Below, one piece after another: positions 50,966 to 60,391 of a DNA stretch of 64,000 nucleotides. This DNA comes from Chloroflexota bacterium (GTDB taxonomy: Bacteria > Chloroflexota > Anaerolineae > UBA2200): assembly GCA_014360755.1 (NCBI GenBank), contig JACIWX010000001.1:558001-622000 (forward strand). Direction: 5' to 3'. The position numbers were made by a program, and so were the translations under genes. Below the pieces are notes generated by a model. The model was not told the origin of the DNA. It did no database searches and saw nothing but the letters and a program-made list of their open reading frames with translations. How positions within the stretch are numbered: the stretch's first letter is position 1; the number at the start of each line of letters is the position of its first letter.

Positions 50966-50994
50966 TTGACAATCGGACAACTGTGCGATAGAAT
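50966..50994 (+). promoter_or_regulatory. Promoter of ssb
   Basis: TTGACA (50966-50971) and TAGAAT (50989-50994) are separated by 17 bases, about 50 bases before the ssb start. This is a near-consensus sigma70 promoter. Confidence 0.7.
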
Positions 50995-51047
50995 TCAAAC
51001 ACCAACCTGCAGTAACGAGTTGAATCCACAAAAAGGGAGGATATATC

Positions 51048-51437
51048 ATGTACCAAAGTACTGTGGTTGTGGGGCACCTGGGCCGCGATCCAGAAATGCG
51101 TTACACCCCCGATGGCACGCCCGTAACTACCTTTAGCATTGCCACCACACGCAGATGGACCAACGCCGATGGCCAACCCCAGGAGAAAACAACCTGGTTC
51201 CGTGTTACCGCTTGGCGGAAACTCGCCGAGACCTGCAACCAGTTCTTAGCGAAAGGGCGCTTAGTGTTGGTGGAGGGGGATATCGATGTGTCCACGTGGA
51301 ATGACAAAACCACAGGCGAGCCCCGCGCGATGTTGGAACTCCGCGCGCGTACCGTGCGCTTCCTAGGCGGTAGAGAAGAAAAGGCCGAAGTGCCTGAAGA
51401 AATCGCTCCCGAGGTGGAAGAGGAACTTCCTTTCTAG
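51048..51437 (+). CDS. ssb: Single-stranded DNA-binding protein
   Basis: A 129-residue OB-fold protein. YQSTVVVGHLGRDPEMRYT, the Trp/Phe-containing TTWFRVTAWRKLAETCNQFL and LVEGDIDVSTW are the DNA-binding face; the acidic tail VEEELPF is the docking end for replication and repair partners such as RecJ, also in this window. GGGAGG precedes ATG at 51048. It is monocistronic with its own promoter and terminator. Confidence 0.95.
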   Translation: MYQSTVVVGHLGRDPEMRYTPDGTPVTTFSIATTRRWTNADGQPQEKTTWFRVTAWRKLAETCNQFLAKGRLVLVEGDIDVSTWNDKTTGEPRAMLELRARTVRFLGGREEKAEVPEEIAPEVEEELPF

Positions 51438-51519
51438 CCCTGTACGGCTGACGAAAAGCGATAGACGCGCCCTTGGCGTCTGCAACACCGCAGCACGCAC
51501 GCTTTGCGCTGCAATACAA

Positions 51520-51553
51520 GCGACCTCGAGCCCATTTCGGGGTCGCTTTCTTT
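51520..51553 (+). terminator. Rho-independent terminator after ssb
   Basis: GCGACC (51520-51525) pairs with GGTCGC (51541-51546), with additional partial pairing inside, followed by TTTCTTT. It sits about 80 bases after the ssb stop. Confidence 0.7.
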
Positions 51554-51660
51554 ACCCGCTGAGTACTGCTCACTACAGGCAATAGGACAATGGACGCAGC
51601 CAAGATGTACCGAGAACTGTAGTAGACGAGTCCCATCAAAGGCAAAAGGATGTACAAGGA

Positions 51661-52599
51661 ATGAGAATCAAAACGGCGATGGAGCAAGTGGTCTCCAATG
51701 TGGAAAAAGTTATCGTCGGCAAGAGGGAGGTCATCGAACTAACCTTGGTCGCCTTGCTATGCGAAGGGCACGTCCTCATCGAAGACGTGCCCGGCACGGG
51801 CAAGACCACGCTGGCTAAAGCCCTCGCCCGCTCTCTGGGCTGCTCTTTTCAGCGCATCCAGTTCACGCCGGACTTGCTGCCATCCGATGTAACTGGCCTC
51901 TATTTCTTCAACCAAAAAACGCAGGAATTCGAATTCCGCCCCGGTCCCATCATGGCCCAGATCGTGCTGGCAGATGAGATCAACCGTGCTACGCCGCGCA
52001 CACAAGCAGCCCTGCTCGAAGCCATGCAGGAGCGCCAGGTCAGCATTGACCTAGAGACCAAGCCCCTCCCCCGTCCTTTCCTTGTCCTAGCCACGCAAAA
52101 TCCCATCGAACTGGAAGGCACCTTCCCACTGCCTGAAGCACAGGTAGACCGCTTCCTGATGAAAATCAAACTTGGCTATCCCAGCGAGCAAGATGAAAAC
52201 GAGATGCTCCTGCGCTATGAGCATGAAGATCCATTGGAGACGCTGCAACCCGTCCTGCCCAGCGAAACGCTGCTCAAGTTTCAGTCAGAGGTGCGTTCGA
52301 TCCGAGTGGAGGAATCTGTACGACAATACTTGGTGCGCATGACGCGTGCCAGTCGAGAGCATCCAGCCGTTGAACTCGGTGTCAGCCCGCGAGGAACACT
52401 TGCGCTTTATAAGACAGCCCAGGCGCTTGCCGCACTGCGCGGCCGGGATTATGTCATCCCTGATGACATCAAGTACCTGGCGCCATCCGTCCTGACGCAT
52501 CGTATCATGATCCATCCTCAAACGCGCTTACGCGGCCGCACGCCTGAGCAGGTGATTGCCGAGATCGCGGATTCAGTGCCCGTGCCTGTGGAAAGATAA
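51661..52599 (+). CDS. MoxR family AAA+ ATPase
   Basis: A 312-residue AAA+ protein. Walker A is [16 protein letters not shown], the MoxR signature is [20 protein letters not shown], Walker B is [20 protein letters not shown] and a sensor is [18 protein letters not shown]. MoxR ATPases remodel or mature partner proteins, usually with DUF58 and VWA proteins. ATG at 51661 is close behind AAGGA; a better ribosome site is not apparent. It leads an operon with the next three genes (overlapping or nearly so). Confidence 0.93.
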   Translation: MRIKTAMEQVVSNVEKVIVGKREVIELTLVALLCEGHVLIEDVPGTGKTTLAKALARSLGCSFQRIQFTPDLLPSDVTGLYFFNQKTQEFEFRPGPIMAQIVLADEINRATPRTQAALLEAMQERQVSIDLETKPLPRPFLVLATQNPIELEGTFPLPEAQVDRFLMKIKLGYPSEQDENEMLLRYEHEDPLETLQPVLPSETLLKFQSEVRSIRVEESVRQYLVRMTRASREHPAVELGVSPRGTLALYKTAQALAALRGRDYVIPDDIKYLAPSVLTHRIMIHPQTRLRGRTPEQVIAEIADSVPVPVER

Positions 52600-53819
52600 T
52601 GTTTAACGAGAATTGGGTTGCCCTGGCGGTGTTCGCTGCTTTGATTGGCTTGCTATTCCAGCAGAGTGGGCTGCTGGCTATTGCAATCCTCGTGTTGGTC
52701 GCCGCGCTGGCAGGCAAAGCGTGGAACACATACTCTCTGCAAGGCATCGAGTATGAGCGAGCCTTTAGCGAACGCCGTGCCTTCTTGGGTGAAACGGTTG
52801 ACCTCACCTTGCAAGTTACCAACCGCAAACTGCTGCCTATCTCCTGGCTGAAGGTTGACGATGAATATCCGCTCCAAGTCACCATGGTAGAGGGGGAAGC
52901 GCAACCCTCTACCAAGCCGGAAGTGGGCTTGCTCAGCAATGTGATGTCCTTGCGCTGGTTTGAACGTGTCAAGTGGCGCTATCGCTTGCGCTGCGACAAA
53001 CGAGGAGTGTATGCCTTCGGGCCTGTCCACCTGCAGTCTGGAGACCTCTTTGGCCTCTTCAGCTCCCAGCAAGAGCGCCCAAAGTTGGATTGGCTCATTG
53101 TATATCCTGAGGTAAAACCTATTGCGTTTTTGCCCCTCCCACCGAAGGAACCCTTCGGTGAAGTCAAGACGCGGCAATGGATCTTTGAGGATCCATGCCG
53201 GGCAGTGGGCATACGCGATTATGAAACCAAGGACGACCTGAAGCGCATCCATTGGAAAGCCACGGCGCGCCAGCAAAAACTGCAGGTGAAAGTCTATGAA
53301 CCAACGACAACGTACCAGTTGGTGATCTTTCTCAACATGGCTACGCTGCCCAAGCCCTGGCATGGTACAATTCCCGAACTTTTGGAAAGGGCGATCAGTG
53401 TTGCTGCATCCATCGCCAACTATGCCGTGCAAAGGCGTTTCCAAGTAGGGGTCCTAGCGAATGGTTGTTGGCCGTATTCAGATCAGGCTTTGAAGGTTCT
53501 GCCCAGTCGTAGTCCAGATCAATTAACACGTATCCTGGAAGCGCTTGCCGCAGTGTCTGCCATGCCAACCATCTCTATTGAAGCACTGCTCAATAAAGAA
53601 AGCGCGCGTTTGCCGTGGGGGGCTACACTGCTAGTGGTAACAGCGGTCATCACTGAAGAACTCTTGGCGGTCATGACGCGCTTGCAGACTGCAGGACGGC
53701 GTATGGTGCTCGTGCGCTTGGATGACAACCCATTGCCCTGTGAAGCGCCTAACTTTTTGGTGCAACACGTGGTTGATTTGGGCAATGCCTTTGGGCTTGA
53801 AACAGAGGTGCTGCCATGA
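52599..53819 (+). CDS. DUF58 domain protein
   Basis: A 406-residue protein. Two membrane helices at the start (VALAVFAALIGLLFQQ, GLLAIAILVLVAALAG) are followed by an immunoglobulin-like region and the DUF58 core, QWIFEDPCRAVGIRDYETKD and LKRIHWKATARQQKLQVK, related to VWA folds. It is the usual partner of MoxR. Its start overlaps the MoxR stop by one base (TAATG), showing tight coupling. The function in the cell envelope is inferred. Confidence 0.88.
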   Translation: MFNENWVALAVFAALIGLLFQQSGLLAIAILVLVAALAGKAWNTYSLQGIEYERAFSERRAFLGETVDLTLQVTNRKLLPISWLKVDDEYPLQVTMVEGEAQPSTKPEVGLLSNVMSLRWFERVKWRYRLRCDKRGVYAFGPVHLQSGDLFGLFSSQQERPKLDWLIVYPEVKPIAFLPLPPKEPFGEVKTRQWIFEDPCRAVGIRDYETKDDLKRIHWKATARQQKLQVKVYEPTTTYQLVIFLNMATLPKPWHGTIPELLERAISVAASIANYAVQRRFQVGVLANGCWPYSDQALKVLPSRSPDQLTRILEALAAVSAMPTISIEALLNKESARLPWGATLLVVTAVITEELLAVMTRLQTAGRRMVLVRLDDNPLPCEAPNFLVQHVVDLGNAFGLETEVLP

Positions 53820-55336
53820 GCCACAGGGTAGTTGCCTCAATGCCCTCTGCCGCAAATGCCCTCAACGGTGAGCCCTGGCGCACGAATTGGCGCAGAGAAG
53901 TGCTTTACCTAGGTCTGGCAATTATGGAAAGTTGCTGGTTTGCCCCATGGCTGGCGCTCATTTTGGGCTCTGGGTATACCGCCCCACACATCCCTTTTGC
54001 GGCGATCCTCTCTACCCTGCTTTTGGGCATGTATGTAACCCGTTTTCTGGGATGGAGGGCCACTCCACTGCACTTGCAACGGATCATTATAGTCTCCATC
54101 GCTGTCCTGAACTCCCTCTTGTTGCTCAGGCTCTTTATTTATGTAAACTATATGCGGTCTGATTTCTCCTGGCTAGGCACTTTTATATGGCAAGTTGGCA
54201 ACATCTTTCAAGCCATCCCCCCAGCCCTGGTTGTTTTCCTTGCCAACCTCTATCTCTGGGCACGGGGAGTGCGCTTAGCGCAGCGTGATCTCAGCGTTGA
54301 ATCGTTGGGGTTTTCCTTCCGCGTAGGCATTATTGCTTTTCTCTGGTTCTTCCTGGTCAGGATATTTGGGGCTCCCGTGGATGGGACCCCTTACGCTTTT
54401 CTGTATTTCTTCCTTGGATTATTGGTCATCGGACTGGGGCGCATCGAAAGCGTGAGCCGCAGCCATGTGGGCATTCGCTCTCCTTTCAATGCCTCATGGG
54501 CACTTATCCTCACCGTTGCTACGATGGTTGTATCGGGTCTGAGCATATGGCTCACCAATCTGCTCTCACCGCAGCATGTCTCCGCCGTCCTCAAGCAACT
54601 CAGCCCTGCGATGACATGGTTAGGCAAGGTTGCTTATCCTCTCCTCATGATCCTGGCTTGGCTCCTGAATTTCTTAATCTCTTCCCTCATTTACCTTTTC
54701 AGTGGGATTTTGGGTGTAGAAAGCCAGGAATCTTCACCGCTTATTCGCATTGCTGAAGGATTGCAGCGATTTCAGCAGTCAGAACCCGCGCAAGGCGCAC
54801 TGCTATTGATCCTGCAAGTACTCAAATGGGGGGTCCTTGGCCTGCTCTTCCTCGTTGTGCTGGCGATCCTGGCCATTTCAGTGGACCGCGTGCGGCAAAC
54901 TCTGCAGGGAGGGCGCTCCGCAGAATACGAAACGGTTTGGGATGGCAGCAGCGCCACCAAAGAAGCCCAAGATGCCATTGAGAACCGTTGGCGAAAAATG
55001 CTCGAGGGGTTACAAGCGTATCTCGCTCGGCTGCGCGGGGAAGAGTATGCCTTGGCAACCATCCGGCAGATTTATGCCAGCCTGATCAAACTGGCTACTG
55101 CTGCTGGCTTTCCCAGACGTGAAGCCGAAACGCCTTACGAATACCTAGCGTCCTTGCTCAAAGCGTTTCCCCACAGTGAGAGGGAGGCACGGCTGATTAC
55201 CGAGGCTTATGTACGCGCACACTACGGGCAAAGGTCTTTCCATCCCCAGTACGTGCAACGGGTACGCCATGCGTGGCTGGTAATGCGGGCACGTCAGGAA
55301 CAAAAAGAGCAAACAGACGCCAAGAATCACGGGTGA
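53816..55336 (+). CDS. Membrane protein with C-terminal DUF4129-like domain
   Basis: A 506-residue protein with about nine membrane helices in the first 350 residues and a cytosolic tail. The tail TPYEYLASLLKAFPHSEREA then RLITEAYVRAHYGQRSF is the DUF4129-type segment found at the end of TgpA-like transglutaminase proteins. The transglutaminase core (Cys-His-Asp) is absent, so only the membrane and tail parts of the usual MoxR-DUF58-TgpA set are kept. Start overlaps DUF58 by four bases. Confidence 0.75.
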   Translation: MSHRVVASMPSAANALNGEPWRTNWRREVLYLGLAIMESCWFAPWLALILGSGYTAPHIPFAAILSTLLLGMYVTRFLGWRATPLHLQRIIIVSIAVLNSLLLLRLFIYVNYMRSDFSWLGTFIWQVGNIFQAIPPALVVFLANLYLWARGVRLAQRDLSVESLGFSFRVGIIAFLWFFLVRIFGAPVDGTPYAFLYFFLGLLVIGLGRIESVSRSHVGIRSPFNASWALILTVATMVVSGLSIWLTNLLSPQHVSAVLKQLSPAMTWLGKVAYPLLMILAWLLNFLISSLIYLFSGILGVESQESSPLIRIAEGLQRFQQSEPAQGALLLILQVLKWGVLGLLFLVVLAILAISVDRVRQTLQGGRSAEYETVWDGSSATKEAQDAIENRWRKMLEGLQAYLARLRGEEYALATIRQIYASLIKLATAAGFPRREAETPYEYLASLLKAFPHSEREARLITEAYVRAHYGQRSFHPQYVQRVRHAWLVMRARQEQKEQTDAKNHG

Positions 55337-55340
55337 AGCA

Positions 55341-57794
55341 ATGCAAGGAGCAAGAGGGAGGTGGCACCAGTGGTTCGCAGGAATGCTGGTGCTCCTTGCC
55401 TTAGGGATCACTGGCTGTAAAGCCTACGTCCAGGACCAAGACATCACACAGGGGCGGCTGGACGCAGCCACGCCACCCCTGGACGGTTCGCACACGTTGA
55501 TCCAGTCTTTCCTCAGCCGACGCTCAAACCTGTGCGAAATTGAACTATTGCCCGCTGTGTATCAGACGCCTGGTCAGGGCATGTTGCATGTATGCCTGCG
55601 AGGTGGTAGCCAGAATGCCACCCCTTTGGTCCAACAGACTATAGACGTAACCACCATTGCTCATAACGTCCCTCTGCGCCTCTCCTTCGCCCCACAGAAA
55701 GACTCCGCCGGCAAAGCCTATGAACTATCTCTGGAAGGCACACCCGGAGTGCGCGTTGGTTTTTGGTACAGTAGTGTGGATGCCTATGGCGAAGGGGAAT
55801 TACAACTGGATGGCCGTTCTTCAGGTGACCTGCTGTTTACCACGCGCTGCCGCTACGATCTGGCAGCAATGGGGCAGGAAGTTGCAAGAGGATTATGGCA
55901 TAACGGATGGCTGTTTCTCCCACTCACCTTGCTCCTCCTCTTGCCAGGCTACGTGCTTTGGTATGGCTTAGGACGGGCTCAGTACGATGACCTCATTGCG
56001 AACTTAGCGATGTGCTTAGCGCTCAGCTTGGCACTGACACCAGTAATCCTTCTTTGGAGCACCGTAGCAAACTTGCGATGGAATGGCTTTTTGTGTTGGG
56101 GGGCATTTGCTTTGCTCGCGCTGTATGCAGCACTCCGTCTGCTTCGTACACGGTTCGCCGATTTCGCCGTCTGGGCTGCGGAAAGCAATCGCCTGGCCGC
56201 TTTAGGTACTTTGGTACTGTTCCTTCTCACGCTTCTCGTGCGCTTTGTACAGATTCGGAACCTCGTTCTGCCAGCATGGGTGGATTCGCCGCAGCATGCC
56301 TTGATCACACAACTGGTAGCCATGCATGGTCAGGTGCCCCAGACCTACGAGCCCTTGTTGCCCATCCCAAACTTTGCCTACCACTTTGGTTTTCATGCGG
56401 ATACGGCATTCTTGCATTGGCTGTCCGGGTTGGCTATCCCGCAGGCGATGCTCATCCTTGGGCAGGTCTTGAATGCCGCTTGCATGTTGATGTCCTATTT
56501 CTTGACCTGGCGCTTGGTCAAACGGAAGTTGGCAGCTCTCATGGCGGCGCTCATAGTGGGTTTGGTCTCCTATATGCCTGCTTATTACGTCTCCTGGGGC
56601 CGCTATACCCAATTAACCGGCCTGTTGCTGTTGCCTGCAGCAGTGGTAGCTGCCTTGGACTGGTTTGAAGGGGAGCAACGCAATGACCTCCTTCTTGTGA
56701 TAGCAGCGATAACACAAGCGGGGTTATTCCTCACCCATGCCCGGGTAACGGTCTTTGCTCTCTGCTTCTTGCTCGCCTTTGCCATCAGTGAAAGCGTGAG
56801 ACGGCTGTGCACGGGGACCAAGAACGTGCTTTTAGAACTTTGGAAGCGCATGGGGTTATGGGCGCTAGTGACTTTGGCAATCAGCGCGCCCTGGCTGGCG
56901 CGGATAATCACGAATATCCACACTTTCATTCCCACGGCTGGGCTGAACCTACAGGGCGACCTATCCTATATCGCTGTCCCACAAGGGCTGCTGTTCATCA
57001 CCCGCAACCGTGAATTGATGGTTCTGGCGGCGATAGGGGGGATATGGGGATTGTTCAAACGTAAAAAAGAAACCGTGTGGATATTGACTTGGTGCGCATT
57101 AGTAGCTCTGTTGACTTATCCAAAGTGGGCAGGCATACTAGCTCCCAATCTCTTGAATTTGCCTGCAGCCGTGATCGCGCTTTTTGTACCGTTAGCTATC
57201 TTAGATGGACAGGCCATCACCTTTTTCTGGGATAGTGCGCATCCTGTCCTAGGAGTGTCATTACAAAAGGTGGCGAAACAACATGCAGTGAAAGCGGTGC
57301 AGATTGTCCTGGCACTGGGCATCCTTGCCACCGCCTTATGGGGTGGTTCGGGGATGATTCAGATTGTCAACCCAGTTACTGTTTTAGCCACTGCCGAAGA
57401 CTTGCAAGCGATGGAATGGATCAAAGAGAACACGCCGCCTGATGCCTTGTTCGTGATCAACGCACGTCATTGGCAATTTGGAATTTACACGGGTACAGAT
57501 GGCGGGTACTGGATTCCGCAACTGACCGGGCGCCGCACTTTGCTGCCTACACTTCCCTATGTGTACGGTGCCCCGGACTATGTGCAACACATCACCGCCA
57601 TGGCCAGAGTGGTATCCGAAACACAGGATGCCGATGACGCTTCATTTCACGCCCTCTTGGAGCAGGAAAACGTGTCGTACCTCTATATCGGGGCAAAAGG
57701 CGGGACCTTGACACCCAAGATGTTTTTAGGCAGATCCGGTTACCGCCCTGCTTATAGCAATGGAGCGGTGTGGATTTTCGAGGTGGTCAGGTGA
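55341..57794 (+). CDS. Large polytopic membrane protein, GT-C glycosyltransferase-like
   Basis: An 817-residue protein. Residues 1-190 are a signal/anchor with a lipobox-like LALGITGCKAY and an extracytoplasmic domain. From about 190 there are more than ten membrane helices, then a terminal soluble part (LQAMEWIKENTPPDALFVIN, GYRPAYSNGAVWIFEV). Helix pattern and the ENTPPDAxF segment recall oligosaccharyl/ArnT-type GT-C enzymes, but no catalytic DxD-like loop can be assigned with confidence. It lies four bases after the DUF4129 gene and ends at a shared hairpin. Confidence 0.65.
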   Translation: MQGARGRWHQWFAGMLVLLALGITGCKAYVQDQDITQGRLDAATPPLDGSHTLIQSFLSRRSNLCEIELLPAVYQTPGQGMLHVCLRGGSQNATPLVQQTIDVTTIAHNVPLRLSFAPQKDSAGKAYELSLEGTPGVRVGFWYSSVDAYGEGELQLDGRSSGDLLFTTRCRYDLAAMGQEVARGLWHNGWLFLPLTLLLLLPGYVLWYGLGRAQYDDLIANLAMCLALSLALTPVILLWSTVANLRWNGFLCWGAFALLALYAALRLLRTRFADFAVWAAESNRLAALGTLVLFLLTLLVRFVQIRNLVLPAWVDSPQHALITQLVAMHGQVPQTYEPLLPIPNFAYHFGFHADTAFLHWLSGLAIPQAMLILGQVLNAACMLMSYFLTWRLVKRKLAALMAALIVGLVSYMPAYYVSWGRYTQLTGLLLLPAAVVAALDWFEGEQRNDLLLVIAAITQAGLFLTHARVTVFALCFLLAFAISESVRRLCTGTKNVLLELWKRMGLWALVTLAISAPWLARIITNIHTFIPTAGLNLQGDLSYIAVPQGLLFITRNRELMVLAAIGGIWGLFKRKKETVWILTWCALVALLTYPKWAGILAPNLLNLPAAVIALFVPLAILDGQAITFFWDSAHPVLGVSLQKVAKQHAVKAVQIVLALGILATALWGGSGMIQIVNPVTVLATAEDLQAMEWIKENTPPDALFVINARHWQFGIYTGTDGGYWIPQLTGRRTLLPTLPYVYGAPDYVQHITAMARVVSETQDADDASFHALLEQENVSYLYIGAKGGTLTPKMFLGRSGYRPAYSNGAVWIFEVVR

Positions 57795-57803
57795 GACAAT
57801 AGA

Positions 57804-57840
57804 AACAGGGCATCGCTGATGTTGCAAGCGATGCCCTGTT
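57804..57840. terminator. Bidirectional terminator between convergent genes
   Basis: AACAGGGCATCGCT (57804-57817) and its exact complement (57827-57840) form a perfect 14-bp stem with a 9-base loop. It lies between the membrane-protein gene (plus) and rpsT (minus). T-rich sequence follows only on the minus side (TCTATTGTC). Confidence 0.75.
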
Positions 57841-57865
57841 CATGTCCAAATCGGGACTGTGCAGA

Positions 57866-58153
57866 TTAGGCTGCTGCGCCTTGCAAACTCTGCAAAGCCT
57901 GGTTCAATTTGCGCATCAAACGCGATTTGCGTCGTGCCGCATTGTTCTTATGGATAATGCCTTTTTCTGCCGCCTTATCCAGAGCGCGAATGGCATCGGC
58001 AACGCTTTTCTTTGCCTCTTCTAGTTGTCCCGCTTCAATCTGCGCTTTGGCCCTCTTGATATACGTACGCGCTTGCGTTCGGACCCGGCGGTTGCGCAGA
58101 CGCCTCTTCTCAGAGGAACGCACACGCTTCAAAGCTGATTTTGTGTTTGCCAA
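57866..58153 (-). CDS. rpsT: Ribosomal protein bS20
   Basis: A 95-residue basic helical protein: MANTKSALKRVRSSEKRRLR, then AIRALDKAAEKGIIHKNNAA and RRKSRLMRKLNQAL are the S20 signatures. It binds 16S rRNA in the small-subunit body. The start is TTG at 58153, with GGAGG eight bases upstream; a weak start codon is common for S20 and allows autogenous control. It is monocistronic. Confidence 0.97.
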   Translation of the reverse strand: MANTKSALKRVRSSEKRRLRNRRVRTQARTYIKRAKAQIEAGQLEEAKKSVADAIRALDKAAEKGIIHKNNAARRKSRLMRKLNQALQSLQGAAA

Positions 58154-58318
58154 GAAAAACCTCCATCCCTTTCAGATTATGGTTATGATTGCCAATGAAA
58201 TAGGTGGTCAACAACTTCCTTCTTTGACAGCAATCAACTCATGTCCTACAATTGCTTTGGAATGACATTATAATTACCTTGCGCAAAATGTCAAACAGAG
58301 CCTGCGCTTGCAACCCAG

Positions 58319-58334
58319 TGTTTCACGTGAAACA
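58319..58334. promoter_or_regulatory. parS site 1 (ParB binding)
   Basis: TGTTTCACGTGAAACA is a perfect 16-bp palindrome matching the bacterial parS consensus (TGTTNCACGTGAAACA). It lies in the rpsT-methyltransferase gap. Confidence 0.92.
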
Positions 58335-58356
58335 AAGGGCATTTGCCCTAATGCTA

Positions 58357-58372
58357 TGTTTCACGTGAAACA
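58357..58372. promoter_or_regulatory. parS site 2 (ParB binding)
   Basis: A second identical TGTTTCACGTGAAACA, 22 bases after site 1 and ending 23 bases before the next start codon. Extra pairing (CTATG / CATAG) surrounds it. parA and parB are not in the window. Confidence 0.92.
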
Positions 58373-58395
58373 TAGCACTGTTGAGGAGAGAACGT

Positions 58396-59298
58396 GTGAA
58401 AAACCCTGAGAAGCCTCAACCTCGCTTTTGCGATTACGAGGGCAGCAATTACCGCACTGCTTTCTGGCAAGGCCGAGGCCGCGAATATGAGGACTTGGTG
58501 GAACGGATCGCCCTGCGAAGGCTACTTCCACCTGTGGGAGAGCGCATTATTGACATTGGCGGCGGGTTTGGCCGCCTTGTGGACCTATACCGCGGATATA
58601 AGGAAATCGTGCTCATGGATTACTCCAGGTCCCTGCTTGAAGAGGCCCAACAGCGCCTGGGGACAGACTCGATTACTTATGTGGCGGCCAATCTCTATGA
58701 AATGCCCTTTGTCGCCGGCGCATTCCATGCTGCTGTGATGGTACGCGTCCTGCACCACCTATCCGATGTCCCGGGCGCATTGCAAGCCATACACCGTATA
58801 CTGCAGCCTGGCTCTCCCTTCATCCTGGAATACGCCAACAAGCGCCATCTGAAGGGTATCATACGCTACCTGCTACGCCGCCAGCAGCATAACCCCTTCC
58901 AGCATGATCCATGGGAATTCGCTGAACTACACTTTAATTTTCACCCTGCATATATCGAGCGCTGCCTGATAGACGCTGGCTTCCGCATCGAACGTTATCT
59001 CTGCGTCTCCTATTTCCGCATTCCTTTCCTAAAGCGCTTGGTGCCAGCGCCCATCCTAGCGAAAGTGGATGGCTGGCTGCAGCAACCCACTGCTTGGCTC
59101 AAGCTCACACCTAGCATCTTCGTGTATACCCGCGCTTTGGGCGAAGAGGCTGCCTCTCCATCATCATCTATCTTCTGCTGCCCACGGTGTGGCAACAGTG
59201 CCCTTGCACAAGAGACAACGACGCTGCATTGCACAGTATGCGGCGCGCGCTGGAGCATGGCAGGCGGGATCTATGACTTCAGACAGCCACTGGAATGA
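58396..59298 (+). CDS. Class I SAM methyltransferase with C-terminal zinc ribbon
   Basis: A 300-residue protein. ERIIDIGGGFGRLVDLYRGY is the SAM-binding motif I; VLMDYSRSLLEEAQQRLG and VMVRVLHHLSDVPGALQAI complete the Rossmann fold. The end CCPRCGNSALAQETTTLHC with TVCGARW is a zinc ribbon. Substrate unknown. GTG at 58396 has GAGGAG about eight bases upstream and is preferred over TTG at 58381. parS sites lie in its promoter region. It leads a plus-strand group with the DHH and DUF429 genes. Confidence 0.85.
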   Translation: MKNPEKPQPRFCDYEGSNYRTAFWQGRGREYEDLVERIALRRLLPPVGERIIDIGGGFGRLVDLYRGYKEIVLMDYSRSLLEEAQQRLGTDSITYVAANLYEMPFVAGAFHAAVMVRVLHHLSDVPGALQAIHRILQPGSPFILEYANKRHLKGIIRYLLRRQQHNPFQHDPWEFAELHFNFHPAYIERCLIDAGFRIERYLCVSYFRIPFLKRLVPAPILAKVDGWLQQPTAWLKLTPSIFVYTRALGEEAASPSSSIFCCPRCGNSALAQETTTLHCTVCGARWSMAGGIYDFRQPLE

Positions 59299-59309
59299 GG
59301 AGATAAACC

Positions 59310-60389
59310 ATGAATGACGAGCGACCCCCTGAATTTGATCCAGCATCTGCCGCCTTTCAAGAGTTCTTGAAACGCCTGAACCGGGCTGACCCGACTACTG
59401 TGCTTTGTCACAGCGATGCCGATGGCGTTGCTGCTGGTGCCATTCTGTACCATACCCTGCGACGGCTGAACTTTCCCAACCTGACCATCCTTGTCACAGG
59501 CAAAGGCGCAAATGCATACACGCCTCAGACCATACAACGCGTCGCTGCTACACATCCATCAGCCCTTTTTGTATTGGATCTAGGCTGTTTAGAGCGGCCT
59601 GTCCTGCCTGGCATTCCCACCTGTTTCGTCGACCACCATCGACCATTGGGCGTACCACCTGAAGGCACTCTGATTAGCAGCTACACCTGGCGTCCCATCC
59701 CCAACAGCGCGTTATTGGTGTATTGGCTGTGCTCCGAACTCATTCCTTGTGAAGACCTTTTGTGGGTGGCTGCCATAGGCACGCTGAGCGACTTGGGTGA
59801 GAAAGCGCCATTCTCTGTGATTGCGCAGGCCAAAAAAGTTTACAAAGCCAAGTGGCTACATGAAGCTACTGCCTTGATCAACGCTGGACGTCGCTCATCA
59901 AGCGGTGACGCCGAAACTGCTCTACAGGCTATCCTTGCTGCGCAACACCCACGGGAAATCGTTGAAGGAGCTAGCCCAGAAGCCAGGAAGCTGGCTGAGT
60001 ACCGCAATGAAGTCGCTGCGGCACTAGAAGAAGGGAAAAAAGCGGCGCCAAAATTCAGCGGCCAGGTGGCATTGGTGCGCGTCAACAGCCCTTGCCAAAT
60101 CCACCCCTTGATTGCCCAAATCTGGCGCACGCGCTTGCCGAAATACATCGTCCTGGTCGGCAATGAGGGATACCTGCCAGGCTATGTCGCCTTTTCCATG
60201 CGCACGGCTACTGATGTGAACTTGCTGGATTTGCTCTCCGGTGTGGAGGTAGATGTTGCCGAAGGCTATTTTGGCTATGGCCATGACCAAGCCACCGGCG
60301 GAGTGTTACCCACAGCCTCCTGGAATCAATTATTGCAGCACTTGGGCTTTCCGCGCGAAACATGGGTAGAAACGGGAGCAAGCCGTTGA
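59310..60389 (+). CDS. DHH-family phosphoesterase (RecJ-like)
   Basis: A 359-residue protein. VLCHSDADGVAAGAILYHTL, FVLDLGCLERPVLPG, CFVDHHRPLGVP and WVAAIGTLSDLGEKAPF are the DHH motifs I-IV; a DHHA1-like domain follows (HDQATGGVLPTASWNQLL). It resembles archaeal RecJ-like or nanoRNase proteins and likely hydrolyses phosphodiesters of ssDNA or oligonucleotides. It is distinct from recJ at 7604-9322. GAGGAG precedes ATG at 59310. The next gene starts two bases after its stop. Confidence 0.87.
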   Translation: MNDERPPEFDPASAAFQEFLKRLNRADPTTVLCHSDADGVAAGAILYHTLRRLNFPNLTILVTGKGANAYTPQTIQRVAATHPSALFVLDLGCLERPVLPGIPTCFVDHHRPLGVPPEGTLISSYTWRPIPNSALLVYWLCSELIPCEDLLWVAAIGTLSDLGEKAPFSVIAQAKKVYKAKWLHEATALINAGRRSSSGDAETALQAILAAQHPREIVEGASPEARKLAEYRNEVAAALEEGKKAAPKFSGQVALVRVNSPCQIHPLIAQIWRTRLPKYIVLVGNEGYLPGYVAFSMRTATDVNLLDLLSGVEVDVAEGYFGYGHDQATGGVLPTASWNQLLQHLGFPRETWVETGASR

Positions 60390-60391
60390 AA

